From CAYJGN01 sp964369635 (GTDB lineage Bacteria; Bacillota; Clostridia; Oscillospirales; Ruminococcaceae): a DNA stretch of 46,866 bases. Below the pieces are notes generated by a model, which saw only the letters and a list, made by a program, of their open reading frames with translations, ran no database searches and was not told the DNA's origin. Within the stretch, counting starts at the first letter, position 1; each line of letters opens with the position of its first letter. The stretch spans positions 1 through 46,866 of the forward strand of contig CAYJGN010000011.1 of assembly GCA_964369635.1 (NCBI GenBank), read 5' to 3'. Made by a program: the position numbers and the translations under genes. Shown in pieces: positions 25,537-33,520 of this stretch.

Positions 25537-26907
25537 TTAACCAAGAGCGTTTTTAGTTTTGTCGTCATTTCCTTCGGTCTTACTCGACATAAATATAACC
25601 TTGAAAGTCATAAAAATAATCTTGAAATCGAGAAAAATTGAAAACTGCTCCATATACATAAGATCAAAGAGAAGCTTATCATAAGCACTTGTATTATAAA
25701 GACCGTTTACCTGAGCAAGTCCAGTTAGTCCTGCGCGCATCTTATGGCGGTAGTTGAACTGCGGAATGGCTGCTGAATACTCAGCCACAAGCTCAACCCT
25801 CTCAGGTCGAGGTCCCACAAGCGACATATCACCTTTTAGAATATTGATAAGCTGCGGAATCTCATCAAGGCGAAATCTTCGCAGAATTTTACCAACTTTC
25901 GTAATCCTCGGGTCATCTTGCTTCGCCATTAGAATATCGGTATCTTTATCTGCATCCTCAATCATCGAGCGGAATTTATAGAGGGTAAAAACCCGCTCAT
26001 CTTTAGTTATCCTCTCCTGTTTAAAGAAAACAGGACCTTTATCGCAAATTTTAATAGCCAAAGCAATTATAGCAAAGAGCGGAGCTGTTATGATGAGCGC
26101 TATAATGCTGATAACAAGATCTATTGTTCTCTTAACTATAAGCTGTTCATTTGAAGGGCCTCTGTTTTTGCAGAGCATAACTGGGGTATCGAATATCTGG
26201 GTATCGTGCGAATTTCTTATAAAAATATCAGAAACCGACGGGATTATATATGCTCTTTTATTCTGCTCATAGCAGAAATTCAAAACGATATCTCGCTCGT
26301 TCGCAGAGAGATCAAGCATAACAATACTATTATGCTTAGCAACCCTTTCAATAACAGCATCCATACCGATGCCACCTGAAACCTCATCAACTATTCTATA
26401 CCTTTCTCGTACCCTGCCTATCTTTTGCTTAAACCGCTCGAGCGTTTCACTATTATTATAGACAATAAGCATCTCGCGGGTAGGGTACAGGTAGAAATAT
26501 GAGCGGTTTAGAAATGATGAAAATATTATGATAACAATAAGTTGCGAGAAGAACATAACTCCCATAGGTTCAAGCGGTAGAAGGGTTCTTGCTATAAGAA
26601 CAAACTGGATATACATAAATATATCTGTTATAATAGTTGCAAGAATCATCGAGTAATTAAGCTCAGGCAGACGCAAAACCCCAACTTTAAACCCTCCATA
26701 AAGAGAGGTCATGACTATCTGCACAAGCAGATATGCCGCCATAACAACAAAATTTCCATCTCTAAAAAACGAAGCTTCTTGATAGTTTGTAAGCCAAACA
26801 TAGGTAAAAATAGCAAGCATAGCTCCCATATAGATGGTCTTTATTAGGAAAAGTATTGTCTTTCGGTACTTAAACGAGAGGCGCCCCTCTTTTTCTTTAG
26901 CACTCAT
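25537..26907 (-). CDS. Polyprenyl-phosphate sugar-1-phosphate transferase (exopolysaccharide initiator)
   Basis: 456 residues. The N-terminal half holds four or so membrane segments and a Rossmann-like middle domain; the C-terminal third is the bacterial sugar transferase domain, beginning KRTIDLVISIIALIITAPLF (membrane re-entrant helix), then VFFKQERITKDERVFTLYKFRSM, EDADKDTD with the catalytic Glu-Asp pair, RFRLDEIPQLINILKGDMSLVGPRP and MRAGLTGLAQVNG. It loads a sugar phosphate onto undecaprenyl phosphate to start a polysaccharide repeat. The ATG has GGAG 10 bases upstream. No glycosyltransferase cluster is adjacent. Confidence 0.93.
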   Translation of the reverse strand: MSAKEKEGRLSFKYRKTILFLIKTIYMGAMLAIFTYVWLTNYQEASFFRDGNFVVMAAYLLVQIVMTSLYGGFKVGVLRLPELNYSMILATIITDIFMYIQFVLIARTLLPLEPMGVMFFSQLIVIIIFSSFLNRSYFYLYPTREMLIVYNNSETLERFKQKIGRVRERYRIVDEVSGGIGMDAVIERVAKHNSIVMLDLSANERDIVLNFCYEQNKRAYIIPSVSDIFIRNSHDTQIFDTPVMLCKNRGPSNEQLIVKRTIDLVISIIALIITAPLFAIIALAIKICDKGPVFFKQERITKDERVFTLYKFRSMIEDADKDTDILMAKQDDPRITKVGKILRRFRLDEIPQLINILKGDMSLVGPRPERVELVAEYSAAIPQFNYRHKMRAGLTGLAQVNGLYNTSAYDKLLFDLMYMEQFSIFLDFKIIFMTFKVIFMSSKTEGNDDKTKNALG

Positions 26908-26942
26908 AAATAAACTCCGGTACTGATAGTTTTAAAATATAA

Positions 26943-27467
26943 TCATTTCTCATCAAATGATATCTGGCCACTGCTTTTATAAAGATTTTTTATAAGCAGG
27001 TTATGTTTTTTTGCATACCTCTGCGTCTCACCAGTTCCGCTTCTGCTATCTTTGCAGTAACAGAGCAGATATGACGAATTATCGCAGAGAAAATGGTTTC
27101 TATCGTAATAGCAACCGCGATAGTATCTATCGCTTAAGGTTATTATCTCATCGCAAAACTTCAAAGTATTATTATAGATAACGCGATTATCAGCAGAAAA
27201 TGATTTTTGCTGCTCTGCAAATGGAATAACTGCAATTAGACTTATATCTGGGTTTGTTTTCTTTTGCGCTATAACTGCAGTTGCGCAGACTAAATCAAAA
27301 CCCTCCGCCATACCGCAGTAAAAATTTTTATAGCCGTTTTTTATCAGGCTTTCTATATTAAAGTATATAAGAGCGGTAAGCTCTTTCATCGGTGCAGATA
27401 ATATATCTCCACCGCCTGGGAGTTTTTGGGGTCTGTGCCCCGAAAAACAGACAGAGTTTGAAACCAC
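26943..27467 (-). CDS. SLOG-superfamily protein (DUF1273 / YpsA type)
   Basis: 174 residues. FSGHRPQKLPGG near the N-terminus and CGMAEGFDLVCATAVIA are the nucleotide-binding motifs of the DUF1273 branch of the SLOG fold; SLOG proteins bind nucleotide-derived ligands. Two GTG starts are possible; I chose 27467 because GAGGTGAT precedes it by four bases, while the GTG at 27476 has no ribosome site. The promoter predicts a very short leader either way. The family is common in Firmicutes (YpsA affects cell division in Bacillus), but the function here is unknown. It is divergent from the QueG-like gene. Confidence 0.8.
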   Translation of the reverse strand: MVSNSVCFSGHRPQKLPGGGDILSAPMKELTALIYFNIESLIKNGYKNFYCGMAEGFDLVCATAVIAQKKTNPDISLIAVIPFAEQQKSFSADNRVIYNNTLKFCDEIITLSDRYYRGCYYDRNHFLCDNSSYLLCYCKDSRSGTGETQRYAKKHNLLIKNLYKSSGQISFDEK

Positions 27468-27486
27468 CTCTATCACCTCATTTTAG

Positions 27487-27515
27487 AGTATAACACAAAT
27501 AGCGTTTTTTGTGAA
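27487..27515 (-). promoter_or_regulatory. Promoter of the SLOG gene
   Basis: On the minus strand TTCACA (27510-27515), 17 bases, TATACT (27487-27492). The start point falls about 13 bases before the chosen GTG. Confidence 0.6.
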
Positions 27516-27542
27516 TAAATTATTAAAATTAAGGAGTAAATT

Positions 27543-28322
27543 TTGAAGAAAGATATCGAATTAATTATTGATAACTTTTTACCTTCGGGTATTCGATACG
27601 GATTTGCAAAACCTCGTTTCCAAAAGGATAGAGAACCGCGAGATGATATTAAAACAGCTATTGTTTTTCTGTTCAGCTACCCCATTTTATCACCGCAAAC
27701 AAACATATCAAACTATGCGAGAATACCCGATTACCATCTGATTGTTCGAAGATATTTAAACGAAATAGCAACCAGACTTCGGCTGTCATTTAGTGGAAAC
27801 TTTTTCGACACTTTTGTCGATACCTCTCTTTTTGACGAGGTTTCGATGGCATCAGCCGCAGGGCTTGGCGTTATCGGGAAAAATCGCCTTTTAATATCAA
27901 AAGAGTTTGGAAGCTATAATTTTATAGGTGGAATATCCTGCGATATTTCAATTGAGTGCACCGATATGACCACCCATTGCTTTGGGTGCGGTAGTTGCGA
28001 AGAAAATTGCTATGGCGCCCTTGGGGATACCTTTTGCAAAGAGAACTGCCTATCCTTTTTTAGCCAGAGCAAAGGCGAATTAACCGATAGCCAAAAAGAG
28101 ATTATCAAAAAGAGCAAGATGGTTTGGGGTTGCGATAGATGCCAAACTGTCTGCCCTTTAAATCTTGACAAAACCGACGAAGTTTATGAACCGTTTTGCG
28201 ATAATATTTTCGATGAGCTGACAAAAGAAAATCTAAAATCAGCAAAAGAGCGAGCATTTTTCTGGCGAGGCGAAAAACCTCTGCTGAGAAACCTAAATAT
28301 TTTGGAGGATAATAATGACTGA
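27543..28322 (+). CDS. QueG-like iron-sulfur protein, short form
   Basis: 259 residues. It resembles the N-terminal two thirds of epoxyqueuosine reductase (QueG): a DUF1730-type corrinoid-binding region with IPDYHLIVRRYL and AAGLGVIGKNRLLISKEFGSY, then two [4Fe-4S] sites, CFGCGSCEENCYGAL and CDRCQTVCPLN. QueG itself is about 370 residues and has a C-terminal HEAT repeat for tRNA binding, which is absent here. It may be a divergent epoxyqueuosine reductase or another B12/Fe-S reductase. Start is TTG with AGGAG 6 bases upstream. It overlaps the next gene by 8 bp. Confidence 0.82.
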   Translation: MKKDIELIIDNFLPSGIRYGFAKPRFQKDREPRDDIKTAIVFLFSYPILSPQTNISNYARIPDYHLIVRRYLNEIATRLRLSFSGNFFDTFVDTSLFDEVSMASAAGLGVIGKNRLLISKEFGSYNFIGGISCDISIECTDMTTHCFGCGSCEENCYGALGDTFCKENCLSFFSQSKGELTDSQKEIIKKSKMVWGCDRCQTVCPLNLDKTDEVYEPFCDNIFDELTKENLKSAKERAFFWRGEKPLLRNLNILEDNND

Positions 28323-29595
28323 TAAAAATAGCCTACTTTCAAAGATAGAGTTGTATGGAGATAGCGATTTTTCGCGGTTTCACACCCCAGGGCATAACGG
28401 CGAGCTCGAAGCTTTTGCAAAATACGACCTAACCGAAATTGATAGTCTGCCGTTTTTATATAGCTCTGATAGCGAGATAAGAGAAGCTGAGGCGGAGTTT
28501 TCGGATATTCTAAATATAGGGGACATCTATTTTTCAGCGCATGGGGCAACCCTTGCCATAGAAGCTATGCTTATGCATACTGTTTCTTTTGGAGGAAAGA
28601 TGGTTGCTGGCCGAAATATCCATCGCTCGGTAATAAATGCCGCGGCGCTTCTTGATATTGATATTGAATTTTTCTACCCGGAATTTGAGAATAAAAACTT
28701 TCGATATAACCCAGACAGCGCAGAAGAGGCGCTTAAAAAGAGCGGTGCTAAAACCCTCTATCTCACCTCACCCGACTATTATGGCAACATCTGCGATATA
28801 AAGGCTTTTGCTGCAGTTGCAGAAAAATATGGAGCTCATGTTATAGTTGATAATGCGCATGGGAGCCATCTTTTCTGGCAAAACAACCACCCTCTTCAAA
28901 AGGGCGCTTATGCTTGCGTTGACAGTTTTCATAAAACTCTCCCGGCCCTCACCGGTGCCGCAGCTCTCCTTTTCGCAACCAAACAAGATGCACAAGCTGT
29001 TAAATCGGCTTTTGCGCTTTTTGGTTCAACCAGTCCAAATTTTATGATTCTTCGCTCAATTTTGCAGTTAAAAGAGTTTTTAAAATCAGACTTTAGCGGT
29101 TTTCTAAAAAAATCTGCTGAACTTCGAGATAGTATAGAGCAACTTGGGTTCTCTCTCTCATCCGATGATAAAACAAGAATAACTCTAAACTTTGCAAAGT
29201 GTGAAAAGTGCGCCCTGATAGATTACTTTAATAAAAAAATGATAACCCCTGAGCTTTTAGAGGAAGAGCGCGCAGTTTTCATCTTAAAACCATCGCATAA
29301 TGATAGAGATTTTGAGCGACTATATCTTGTAGCCAAAGACTTCCCCTTTTCAAAAGAGGTCTCATCAGTTGGTTTCCCTTTTCAACTGGCGAAAAAAAAT
29401 TGCAGTATTCGAGAGGCTGTTATGGCAAAAAGCGAAACAATAGATATAAATAATGCACGGGGGCGAACTGCCGCTGAAATTATTGCGCCCTGCCCCCCTG
29501 GCATCCCGATAGTTATACCGGGTGAGAATATTTGTGAAAAAAGCGTTAAATTTCTAAAAAAATGTGGTATTCTTAAGTTAAAAGTGATAAAATGA
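28315..29595 (+). CDS. PLP-dependent Orn/Lys/Arg decarboxylase family protein
   Basis: 426 residues. Family blocks: FHTPGHNG near the N-terminus, YFSAHGATLAIEAML, VAGRNIHRSVINAA, VIVDNAHGSHLF and SFHKTLPALTGAAALLF, where Lys in SFHKTLPA is the PLP anchor. It is the YaaO-type short version, which in Bacillus stands just before tmk-darA-holB. The reaction is probably decarboxylation of a basic amino acid (polyamine synthesis), but YaaO-like proteins are poorly studied. The gene overlaps the QueG-like gene by 8 bp. Confidence 0.88.
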   Translation: MTDKNSLLSKIELYGDSDFSRFHTPGHNGELEAFAKYDLTEIDSLPFLYSSDSEIREAEAEFSDILNIGDIYFSAHGATLAIEAMLMHTVSFGGKMVAGRNIHRSVINAAALLDIDIEFFYPEFENKNFRYNPDSAEEALKKSGAKTLYLTSPDYYGNICDIKAFAAVAEKYGAHVIVDNAHGSHLFWQNNHPLQKGAYACVDSFHKTLPALTGAAALLFATKQDAQAVKSAFALFGSTSPNFMILRSILQLKEFLKSDFSGFLKKSAELRDSIEQLGFSLSSDDKTRITLNFAKCEKCALIDYFNKKMITPELLEEERAVFILKPSHNDRDFERLYLVAKDFPFSKEVSSVGFPFQLAKKNCSIREAVMAKSETIDINNARGRTAAEIIAPCPPGIPIVIPGENICEKSVKFLKKCGILKLKVIK

Positions 29596-29622
29596 ATATA
29601 TAACTAATTAGGAGGTATTTCT

Positions 29623-29946
29623 ATGAAGCTTATCATTGCAATAGTTAATCACGACGATAGCGGAGATGTCAGCAAAAATCTAACAGCTAACGGATTTATA
29701 GTAACAAAGCTTGCGACTACAGGCGGTTTTCTTATGGCGGGTAACACCACATTCCTAATCGGTACCGAGGAAGAAAAAGTTGATTCTGCTATTGAGATAA
29801 TCGGACAGTTTGCAAAAAAGAGAAAAGAATACGTTCCAACTATCGGAGGATCTGTTGAGGGCGCAGGCGTCGCACTGCCTATTGAAGTTATAGTCGGTGG
29901 AGCAACTGTTTTTGTTGTTGATGTTGAGAAGAACCTTAAATTATAA
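29623..29946 (+). CDS. darA: Cyclic di-AMP receptor DarA (PII-like)
   Basis: 107 residues. MKLIIAIVNHDDSGDVSKNL, then KLATTGGFLMAGNTTFLIG and the T/G-rich loop TIGGSVEGAGVALPIEV are the c-di-AMP binding regions of the DarA/PstA family, which folds like PII signal proteins. It senses c-di-AMP; the downstream target is not known. AGGAGG lies 8 bases upstream of the ATG. The neighbours (decarboxylase, holB, ricT) match the Bacillus yaaO-darA-holB-ricT order. Confidence 0.95.
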   Translation: MKLIIAIVNHDDSGDVSKNLTANGFIVTKLATTGGFLMAGNTTFLIGTEEEKVDSAIEIIGQFAKKRKEYVPTIGGSVEGAGVALPIEVIVGGATVFVVDVEKNLKL

Positions 29947-30893
29947 TGAACTTCAGTAATTTTTCATACAGCGAAACGGCAAAAAAACTTGAAAATATAA
30001 TTAAAAGCAACCGCCTCCCCCATGCTATCCTTATTGAAGGTGCAGAGGGGAGTGGGAAGCGTGAACTTGCCTTTGTTTTAGCAAAGGCAATTCTTTTTGG
30101 CGAAGAGAAAATAAGCGGTGAGGCAAAGGAATATCAAAATGGCAGCTACCCCGACCTCTATTTTTTCGATGGGCGAAATAAAGGCGACTATTCAGCAGAA
30201 AATCTGCGCAAAATAAAAGAAGAGGTTTATATAAGCCCTTGGGTTGCGCAAAAAAAGGTATTCATCTTAGCAAATATTGATATCTGCGACCCGAAATACT
30301 CAAATATTCTGCTGAAAAGCCTTGAAGAGCCACCGGAATTTGTCCATTTTATTTTAACCGCTCCATCTAAAGAGGCGATTTTACAAACTATAGCCTCAAG
30401 AGTTGTTAGCTATAAACTCCTCCCGCCTCCAGAGAGTTTTGCAACCGATATCCTCGTTTCAAGTGGGATACCAAGCGATAGAGCCGCTGCTTTATCCGCT
30501 CTTTTTAGCGGAAATGTCGGTCTTTGCATCAGGGCTTCGCTCGATATGCAGTTTGCAAAACGCGAAGAGAGCGCAAAGGAAATAATTAAAAAAGTTTGCA
30601 GTGGCAACAAAAGCGAGATAGCTATTTCGCTATCTGGTCTATATCTTGATAAAAATGAAAGCTTCGAAACTCTTTTGCTTTTAGAGAGGTACTTTTTGAT
30701 GCTTGCAAAAGAAAATGTTTGCCAAAATGGTGGTTTATCTGTTATTATTGGTGTAAGTACAAAGCATTTAGCTTTTGATAAACTGTGTAAGTTTGCAAAG
30801 ATTTTCAGAAGAGCGGCAGACAAGCTCTCCTTTAATGGCAATATAAATATAAGCATTAGTGCAATGCAAGCGGAGCTTTTTTCGGCTCTTTGA
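29946..30893 (+). CDS. holB: DNA polymerase III delta' subunit (clamp loader)
   Basis: 315 residues, an AAA+ protein. It opens with SETAKKLENIIKSNRLPHAILIEG and a Walker A-like GAEGSGKRELA, in which the residue after GK is Arg instead of Ser/Thr, fitting the inactive ATP site of delta'. Then KIKEEVYISPWVAQKKVFILANIDICDPKYSNILLKSLEEPPEFVHFILTA and ASRVVSYKL follow the family pattern. It overlaps darA by one base (TAATG). The Walker B is also degenerate. Confidence 0.92.
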   Translation: MNFSNFSYSETAKKLENIIKSNRLPHAILIEGAEGSGKRELAFVLAKAILFGEEKISGEAKEYQNGSYPDLYFFDGRNKGDYSAENLRKIKEEVYISPWVAQKKVFILANIDICDPKYSNILLKSLEEPPEFVHFILTAPSKEAILQTIASRVVSYKLLPPPESFATDILVSSGIPSDRAAALSALFSGNVGLCIRASLDMQFAKREESAKEIIKKVCSGNKSEIAISLSGLYLDKNESFETLLLLERYFLMLAKENVCQNGGLSVIIGVSTKHLAFDKLCKFAKIFRRAADKLSFNGNINISISAMQAELFSAL

Positions 30894-30908
30894 TTTCGGA
30901 GGTTAATT

Positions 30909-31775
30909 TTGACATCGGTTATAAGTATAAAATTTAAAGAGAATGGGAAACCCTATTTCTTCAATCCATCTGGGTTATTTATAAAAAAAGACGATTATGT
31001 TATTGTTGAAACAGTGAGGGGACTCGAATGCGGTATAGCAACAGCAAACGTTATTTCTGTTTCAGATGACAGGATAACGAAACCACTTAAAAATGTTGTT
31101 CGAGTTGCAACAAAGCAGGATTTGAATAGACTCGCTGAAATAGCAGAAAAGCAAAAAGAAGCCTTTTCTATAGGTGAGCAGAAGATACTTGAGCATAAAC
31201 TCGATATGAAACTCGTTGATATAGAGATAACTTTTGATGGTAGTAAAATCCAATTTTTCTTCACCGCAGATGGACGAGTTGATTTTAGAGATCTCGTTAA
31301 GGATTTAGCGATGGTCTTCAAAAAGAGGATAGAACTTCGTCAGATAGGCGTTCGCGATGAGTGCAAGATGAAGGGCGGACTTGGAATATGCGGCCGAGAA
31401 TTCTGCTGCAAAGGATTTCTAAATGATTTTGCGCCAGTTTCGATAAAAATGGCAAAAGAGCAGAATTTATCATTAAACCCAACAAAGATTTCAGGAAGTT
31501 GCGGCAGGCTTATGTGCTGCCTAAAATATGAGCAAGAGGCATATGAAGAGCTTGTGAAGATAAGTCCCCGGGTCGGAAATATCGTCCAGACTCCAGAGGG
31601 TCGTGGCAGAGTTATGGAAGTTGCTCTACTAACAGGCAATGTTAAAGTTTCTCTTGATGGCGATGAAGTTTTGATTAAAAGCTTTAGTCGCAACGATTTA
31701 AGAATTATCAATGACCACAGGAATAAGCAAAATCGAAATGATAATGCAAAAGCTAAAGGTCATGGTAATAAATAG
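30909..31775 (+). CDS. ricT: PSP1-domain regulator RicT (YaaT)
   Basis: 288 residues. The N-terminal PSP1 domain is followed by a Cys-rich region: CKMKGGLGICGREFCCKGFL and SCGRLMCCLKYEQ supply the Fe-S ligands of the Ric complex. In Bacillus RicT works with RicA and RicF in RNA processing (with RNase Y) and in sporulation and biofilm control. The start is TTG with GGAGG 7 bases upstream, so the first 10 residues fit MTSVISIKFK. The C-terminus ends in a basic Asn/Lys-rich tail. Confidence 0.94.
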   Translation: MTSVISIKFKENGKPYFFNPSGLFIKKDDYVIVETVRGLECGIATANVISVSDDRITKPLKNVVRVATKQDLNRLAEIAEKQKEAFSIGEQKILEHKLDMKLVDIEITFDGSKIQFFFTADGRVDFRDLVKDLAMVFKKRIELRQIGVRDECKMKGGLGICGREFCCKGFLNDFAPVSIKMAKEQNLSLNPTKISGSCGRLMCCLKYEQEAYEELVKISPRVGNIVQTPEGRGRVMEVALLTGNVKVSLDGDEVLIKSFSRNDLRIINDHRNKQNRNDNAKAKGHGNK

Positions 31776-31800
31776 TTTTCATAAGAAGGAGGATATTAAA

Positions 31801-31968
31801 ATGGCTTACAAAATTTCTGACGAGTGCATCATGTGTGGTGCATGTGAGGGCGAATGTCCAGTATCTGCAATTTCTGCAGGTGACAGCAAATATGTAATCG
31901 ATGCTGATGCATGTATTGATTGCGGAGCATGTGCAGGTGCATGTCCAGTATCTGCTATCGAGGCGTAA
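31801..31968 (+). CDS. 2[4Fe-4S] clostridial-type ferredoxin
   Basis: 55 residues, the classic clostridial length. The two CxxCxxCxxxCP motifs are CIMCGACEGECP and CIDCGACAGACP, related by internal repeat. It carries low-potential electrons for hydrogenases and ferredoxin-linked oxidoreductases. AAGGAGG stands 8 bases before the ATG at 31801, and the longer open frame upstream (to 31711) only covers the end of ricT. A strong terminator follows. Confidence 0.96.
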   Translation: MAYKISDECIMCGACEGECPVSAISAGDSKYVIDADACIDCGACAGACPVSAIEA

Positions 31969-31991
31969 GGACTAATCTTTAAACGTTTAAC

Positions 31992-32022
31992 AAAAAATCC
32001 CGAAAGGGATTTTTTGTTTTTT
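31992..32022 (+). terminator. Terminator of the ferredoxin gene
   Basis: AAAAAATCCC / GGGATTTTTT, 10 bp perfect, GAAA loop, T-rich tail. Confidence 0.95.
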
Positions 32023-32039
32023 CCCCTCTCGAATCAAAA

Positions 32040-32110
32040 CCCACCGCTGTGGGCTTTATTCAAATGCAGCTTGACTGCGGCTAAGCTTTAGAGCTTACCG
32101 CCGCGGGCAG
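32040..32110. repeat. Possible degenerate cloverleaf element F
   Basis: Three small hairpins in a row (CCCAC-CGCT-GTGGG; GCAG-5 nt-CTGC; TAAGCT-TTAG-AGCTTA) but no clear closing stem. The 12-mer GCTTACCGCCGC (32093-32104) recurs at the left edge of element D (33228-33239), which supports common origin. Confidence 0.35.
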
Positions 32111-32175
32111 AGTAGCTATCTATCATCAATAGCCAAATCATAAACCGCCAAATAAAATATCCGTCCATATTCCTG

Positions 32176-32204
32176 TTGACAAATCAAACAAACTTACATA
32201 TAAT
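32176..32204 (+). promoter_or_regulatory. Consensus promoter of the metal exporter gene
   Basis: TTGACA (32176-32181), 17 bases, TATAAT (32199-32204): both hexamers perfect. Transcription would begin near 32211, just before the riboswitch. Confidence 0.92.
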
Positions 32205-32213
32205 ATTTATATC

Positions 32214-32303
32214 TGATCAGGCGGCAGTTTCTGCATAGCCGGGCTTATTGCAACAGATAATAATCTGTGGGACAGTATTTAGTTACTGCCCGCAGTTTTT
32301 TTA
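32214..32303 (+). promoter_or_regulatory. NiCo (czcD) riboswitch with intrinsic terminator
   Basis: The segment holds the blocks GGCGGCAG, GCATAGCCGGGC, GGGACAG and CTGCCCGCAG in order, which match the conserved core of the NiCo riboswitch as I recall it. The final stem GGGACAGTA / TACTGCCC (one bulged A) followed by GCAG and T7 is a terminator that can form when the metal is absent. The class binds Co(II) and Ni(II) and turns on CDF exporters. A CDF gene follows 25 bases downstream. No covariance search was run; basis is motif memory and gene context. Confidence 0.8.
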
Positions 32304-32327
32304 TTTTCACCTATTTAAGGAGTATTT

Positions 32328-33221
32328 ATGACAAATCAAGAAAACACAAAAGAAGCAGTTAAAGTATCTTTTGTTGCTATTATCTTTAATATTATTTTAA
32401 GTATAGTAAAAATCATTGCAGGTATCCTTGGAAACTCTGCTGCGATGATTTCAGATGCAGTTCACACCGTTTCCGATCTTTTATCGACGATAATCGTAAT
32501 AATCGGCGTTAAAACAGCAGCAAAAGAAGATGATGACGATCATCAATACGGCCATGAGCGATTTGAGTGCGTTGCTGGGATAATTTTAGCAACAATGCTA
32601 TTTATAACTGGGGCCGCAATAGTCTACTCTGCTGCGCTAACTATAATTAACGGTAGCTATAAAACCGCTGAGGTACCAACCGGTATAGCACTGATTGCAG
32701 CTATTATTTCTATATTAATGCAAGAATTTTTATTTCAGTATACAAAAAGAGTTGCTAAAAAAATAAATAGTGGAGCGCTCATGGCGGATGCGTGGCACCA
32801 CCGCTCAGATGCCCTCTCTTCGGTTGGCAGTTTTATAGGCATTTTTGGCTCAATGCTTGGGTTTGTTATCCTCGATAGCCTCGTTGCTTTAATTATCGGA
32901 GCCGTTATAGGAAAAGTTGCCTATGATATCTATAAAGATAGCATTGATAAAATGACCGACAAAGCCTGCGACGGGCAGACGGTTGATAAAATTATGAATA
33001 TAGCAAAAAACTGTCCTGGAGTTTTATCTGTCGATATCCTTAAAACTCGAATTTTCGCAAATAAAATCTATATTGATATTGAGATTTCAGTTGATGGAAG
33101 TTTACCGCTAATACAGGCACATGAAATTTCAGAAACACTTCATGATAAAATAGAGGAGTCTATCTCAAAAGTCAAGCACTGCATGGTGCATGTAAACCCA
33201 ACAACATATCTTGCAGATTAA
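32328..33221 (+). CDS. Cation diffusion facilitator, probable Ni/Co exporter
   Basis: 297 residues with six membrane helices. The metal site is visible as SDAVHTVSD in helix 2 and ADAWHHRSDALSS in helix 5. The cytoplasmic C-terminal domain (from about residue 210) has the dimerising ferredoxin-like fold and ends with HCMVHVNP. CDF proteins exchange metal ions for protons. Substrate by sequence alone would be open (Zn, Mn, Fe, Ni, Co), but the upstream NiCo-type riboswitch points to nickel or cobalt efflux. Ribosome site AAGGAG is 8 bases upstream of the ATG. Confidence 0.93.
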   Translation: MTNQENTKEAVKVSFVAIIFNIILSIVKIIAGILGNSAAMISDAVHTVSDLLSTIIVIIGVKTAAKEDDDDHQYGHERFECVAGIILATMLFITGAAIVYSAALTIINGSYKTAEVPTGIALIAAIISILMQEFLFQYTKRVAKKINSGALMADAWHHRSDALSSVGSFIGIFGSMLGFVILDSLVALIIGAVIGKVAYDIYKDSIDKMTDKACDGQTVDKIMNIAKNCPGVLSVDILKTRIFANKIYIDIEISVDGSLPLIQAHEISETLHDKIEESISKVKHCMVHVNPTTYLAD

Positions 33222-33233
33222 AAGACCGCTTAC

Positions 33234-33323
33234 CGCCGCCGCCCGAGGATTTTCCTCGGGCGGCGTTAATTTTACTCGCGGTAAAATTAACGCAAACCGA
33301 CAAACTGGCGGTTTGCGGCGGCG
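33234..33323. repeat. Cloverleaf palindromic element D
   Basis: The closing stem CGCCGCC (33234-33240) pairs with GGCGGCG (33317-33323). Three hairpins: 33241-33261 (9 bp GCCCGAGGA / TCCTCGGGC, loop TTT), 33263-33293 (13 bp, perfect, starting GCGTTAATTTTAC, loop TCGCG) and 33294-33314 (6 bp AAACCG / CGGTTT, 9-base loop). Three bases are unpaired at the junction. An alternative extension pairs 13 bp in the first hairpin at the expense of the closing stem. The right arm of the closing stem is also the first unit of the tandem array. Confidence 0.8.
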
Positions 33324-33520
33324 CTTTGCAGATTTTCGGCGGCGCTTTGCGGTTTGCGGCGGTGCTTTGCGGCTCGCGGAGGCGCTTTGTGTTTCGCGGC
33401 GGCGCTTTGCAGACTTGCGACGGCGCTTTGCAGATTTGTAGCGGTGCTTTGCGGTTTGCGTCGGTGCTTTGCGGTTTGCGTCGGTGCTTTGCAGACTTGC
33501 GGCAGCGCTTTGCGCTGCTG
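33317..33520. repeat. Tandem array, ten 20-21 bp units
   Basis: Units begin at 33317, 33338, 33358, 33378, 33398, 33419, 33440, 33460, 33480 and 33501. The core is GGCGGYGCTTTGC, followed by 7-8 variable bases, mostly of GGTTTGC or AGACTTGC type. The core contains GCGCTTTGC, the reverse complement of which (GCAAAGCGC) is the middle hairpin motif of elements A and C. There are no unique spacers, so this is not a CRISPR. The last unit is degenerate. Confidence 0.9.

Larger units (their letters stand above)
31969..32327. other. Intergenic region with terminator, possible decayed element F, promoter and riboswitch
   Basis: 359 bp. In order: ferredoxin terminator (31992-32022), a region of small hairpins (32040-32110) which may be a decayed cloverleaf element, a consensus promoter (32176-32204) and the NiCo-type riboswitch (32214-32303). 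Confidence 0.75.

Noticed and set aside
32103..32293. Long-range pairing of GCGGGCAG (32103-32110) with CTGCCCGC (32286-32293)
   Set aside because: The promoter lies between the two, so they would rarely share an RNA; coincidence is more likely.
33317..33520. CRISPR array
   Set aside because: Repeats are directly adjacent with 20-21 bp period and no unique spacers, and no cas gene is near.
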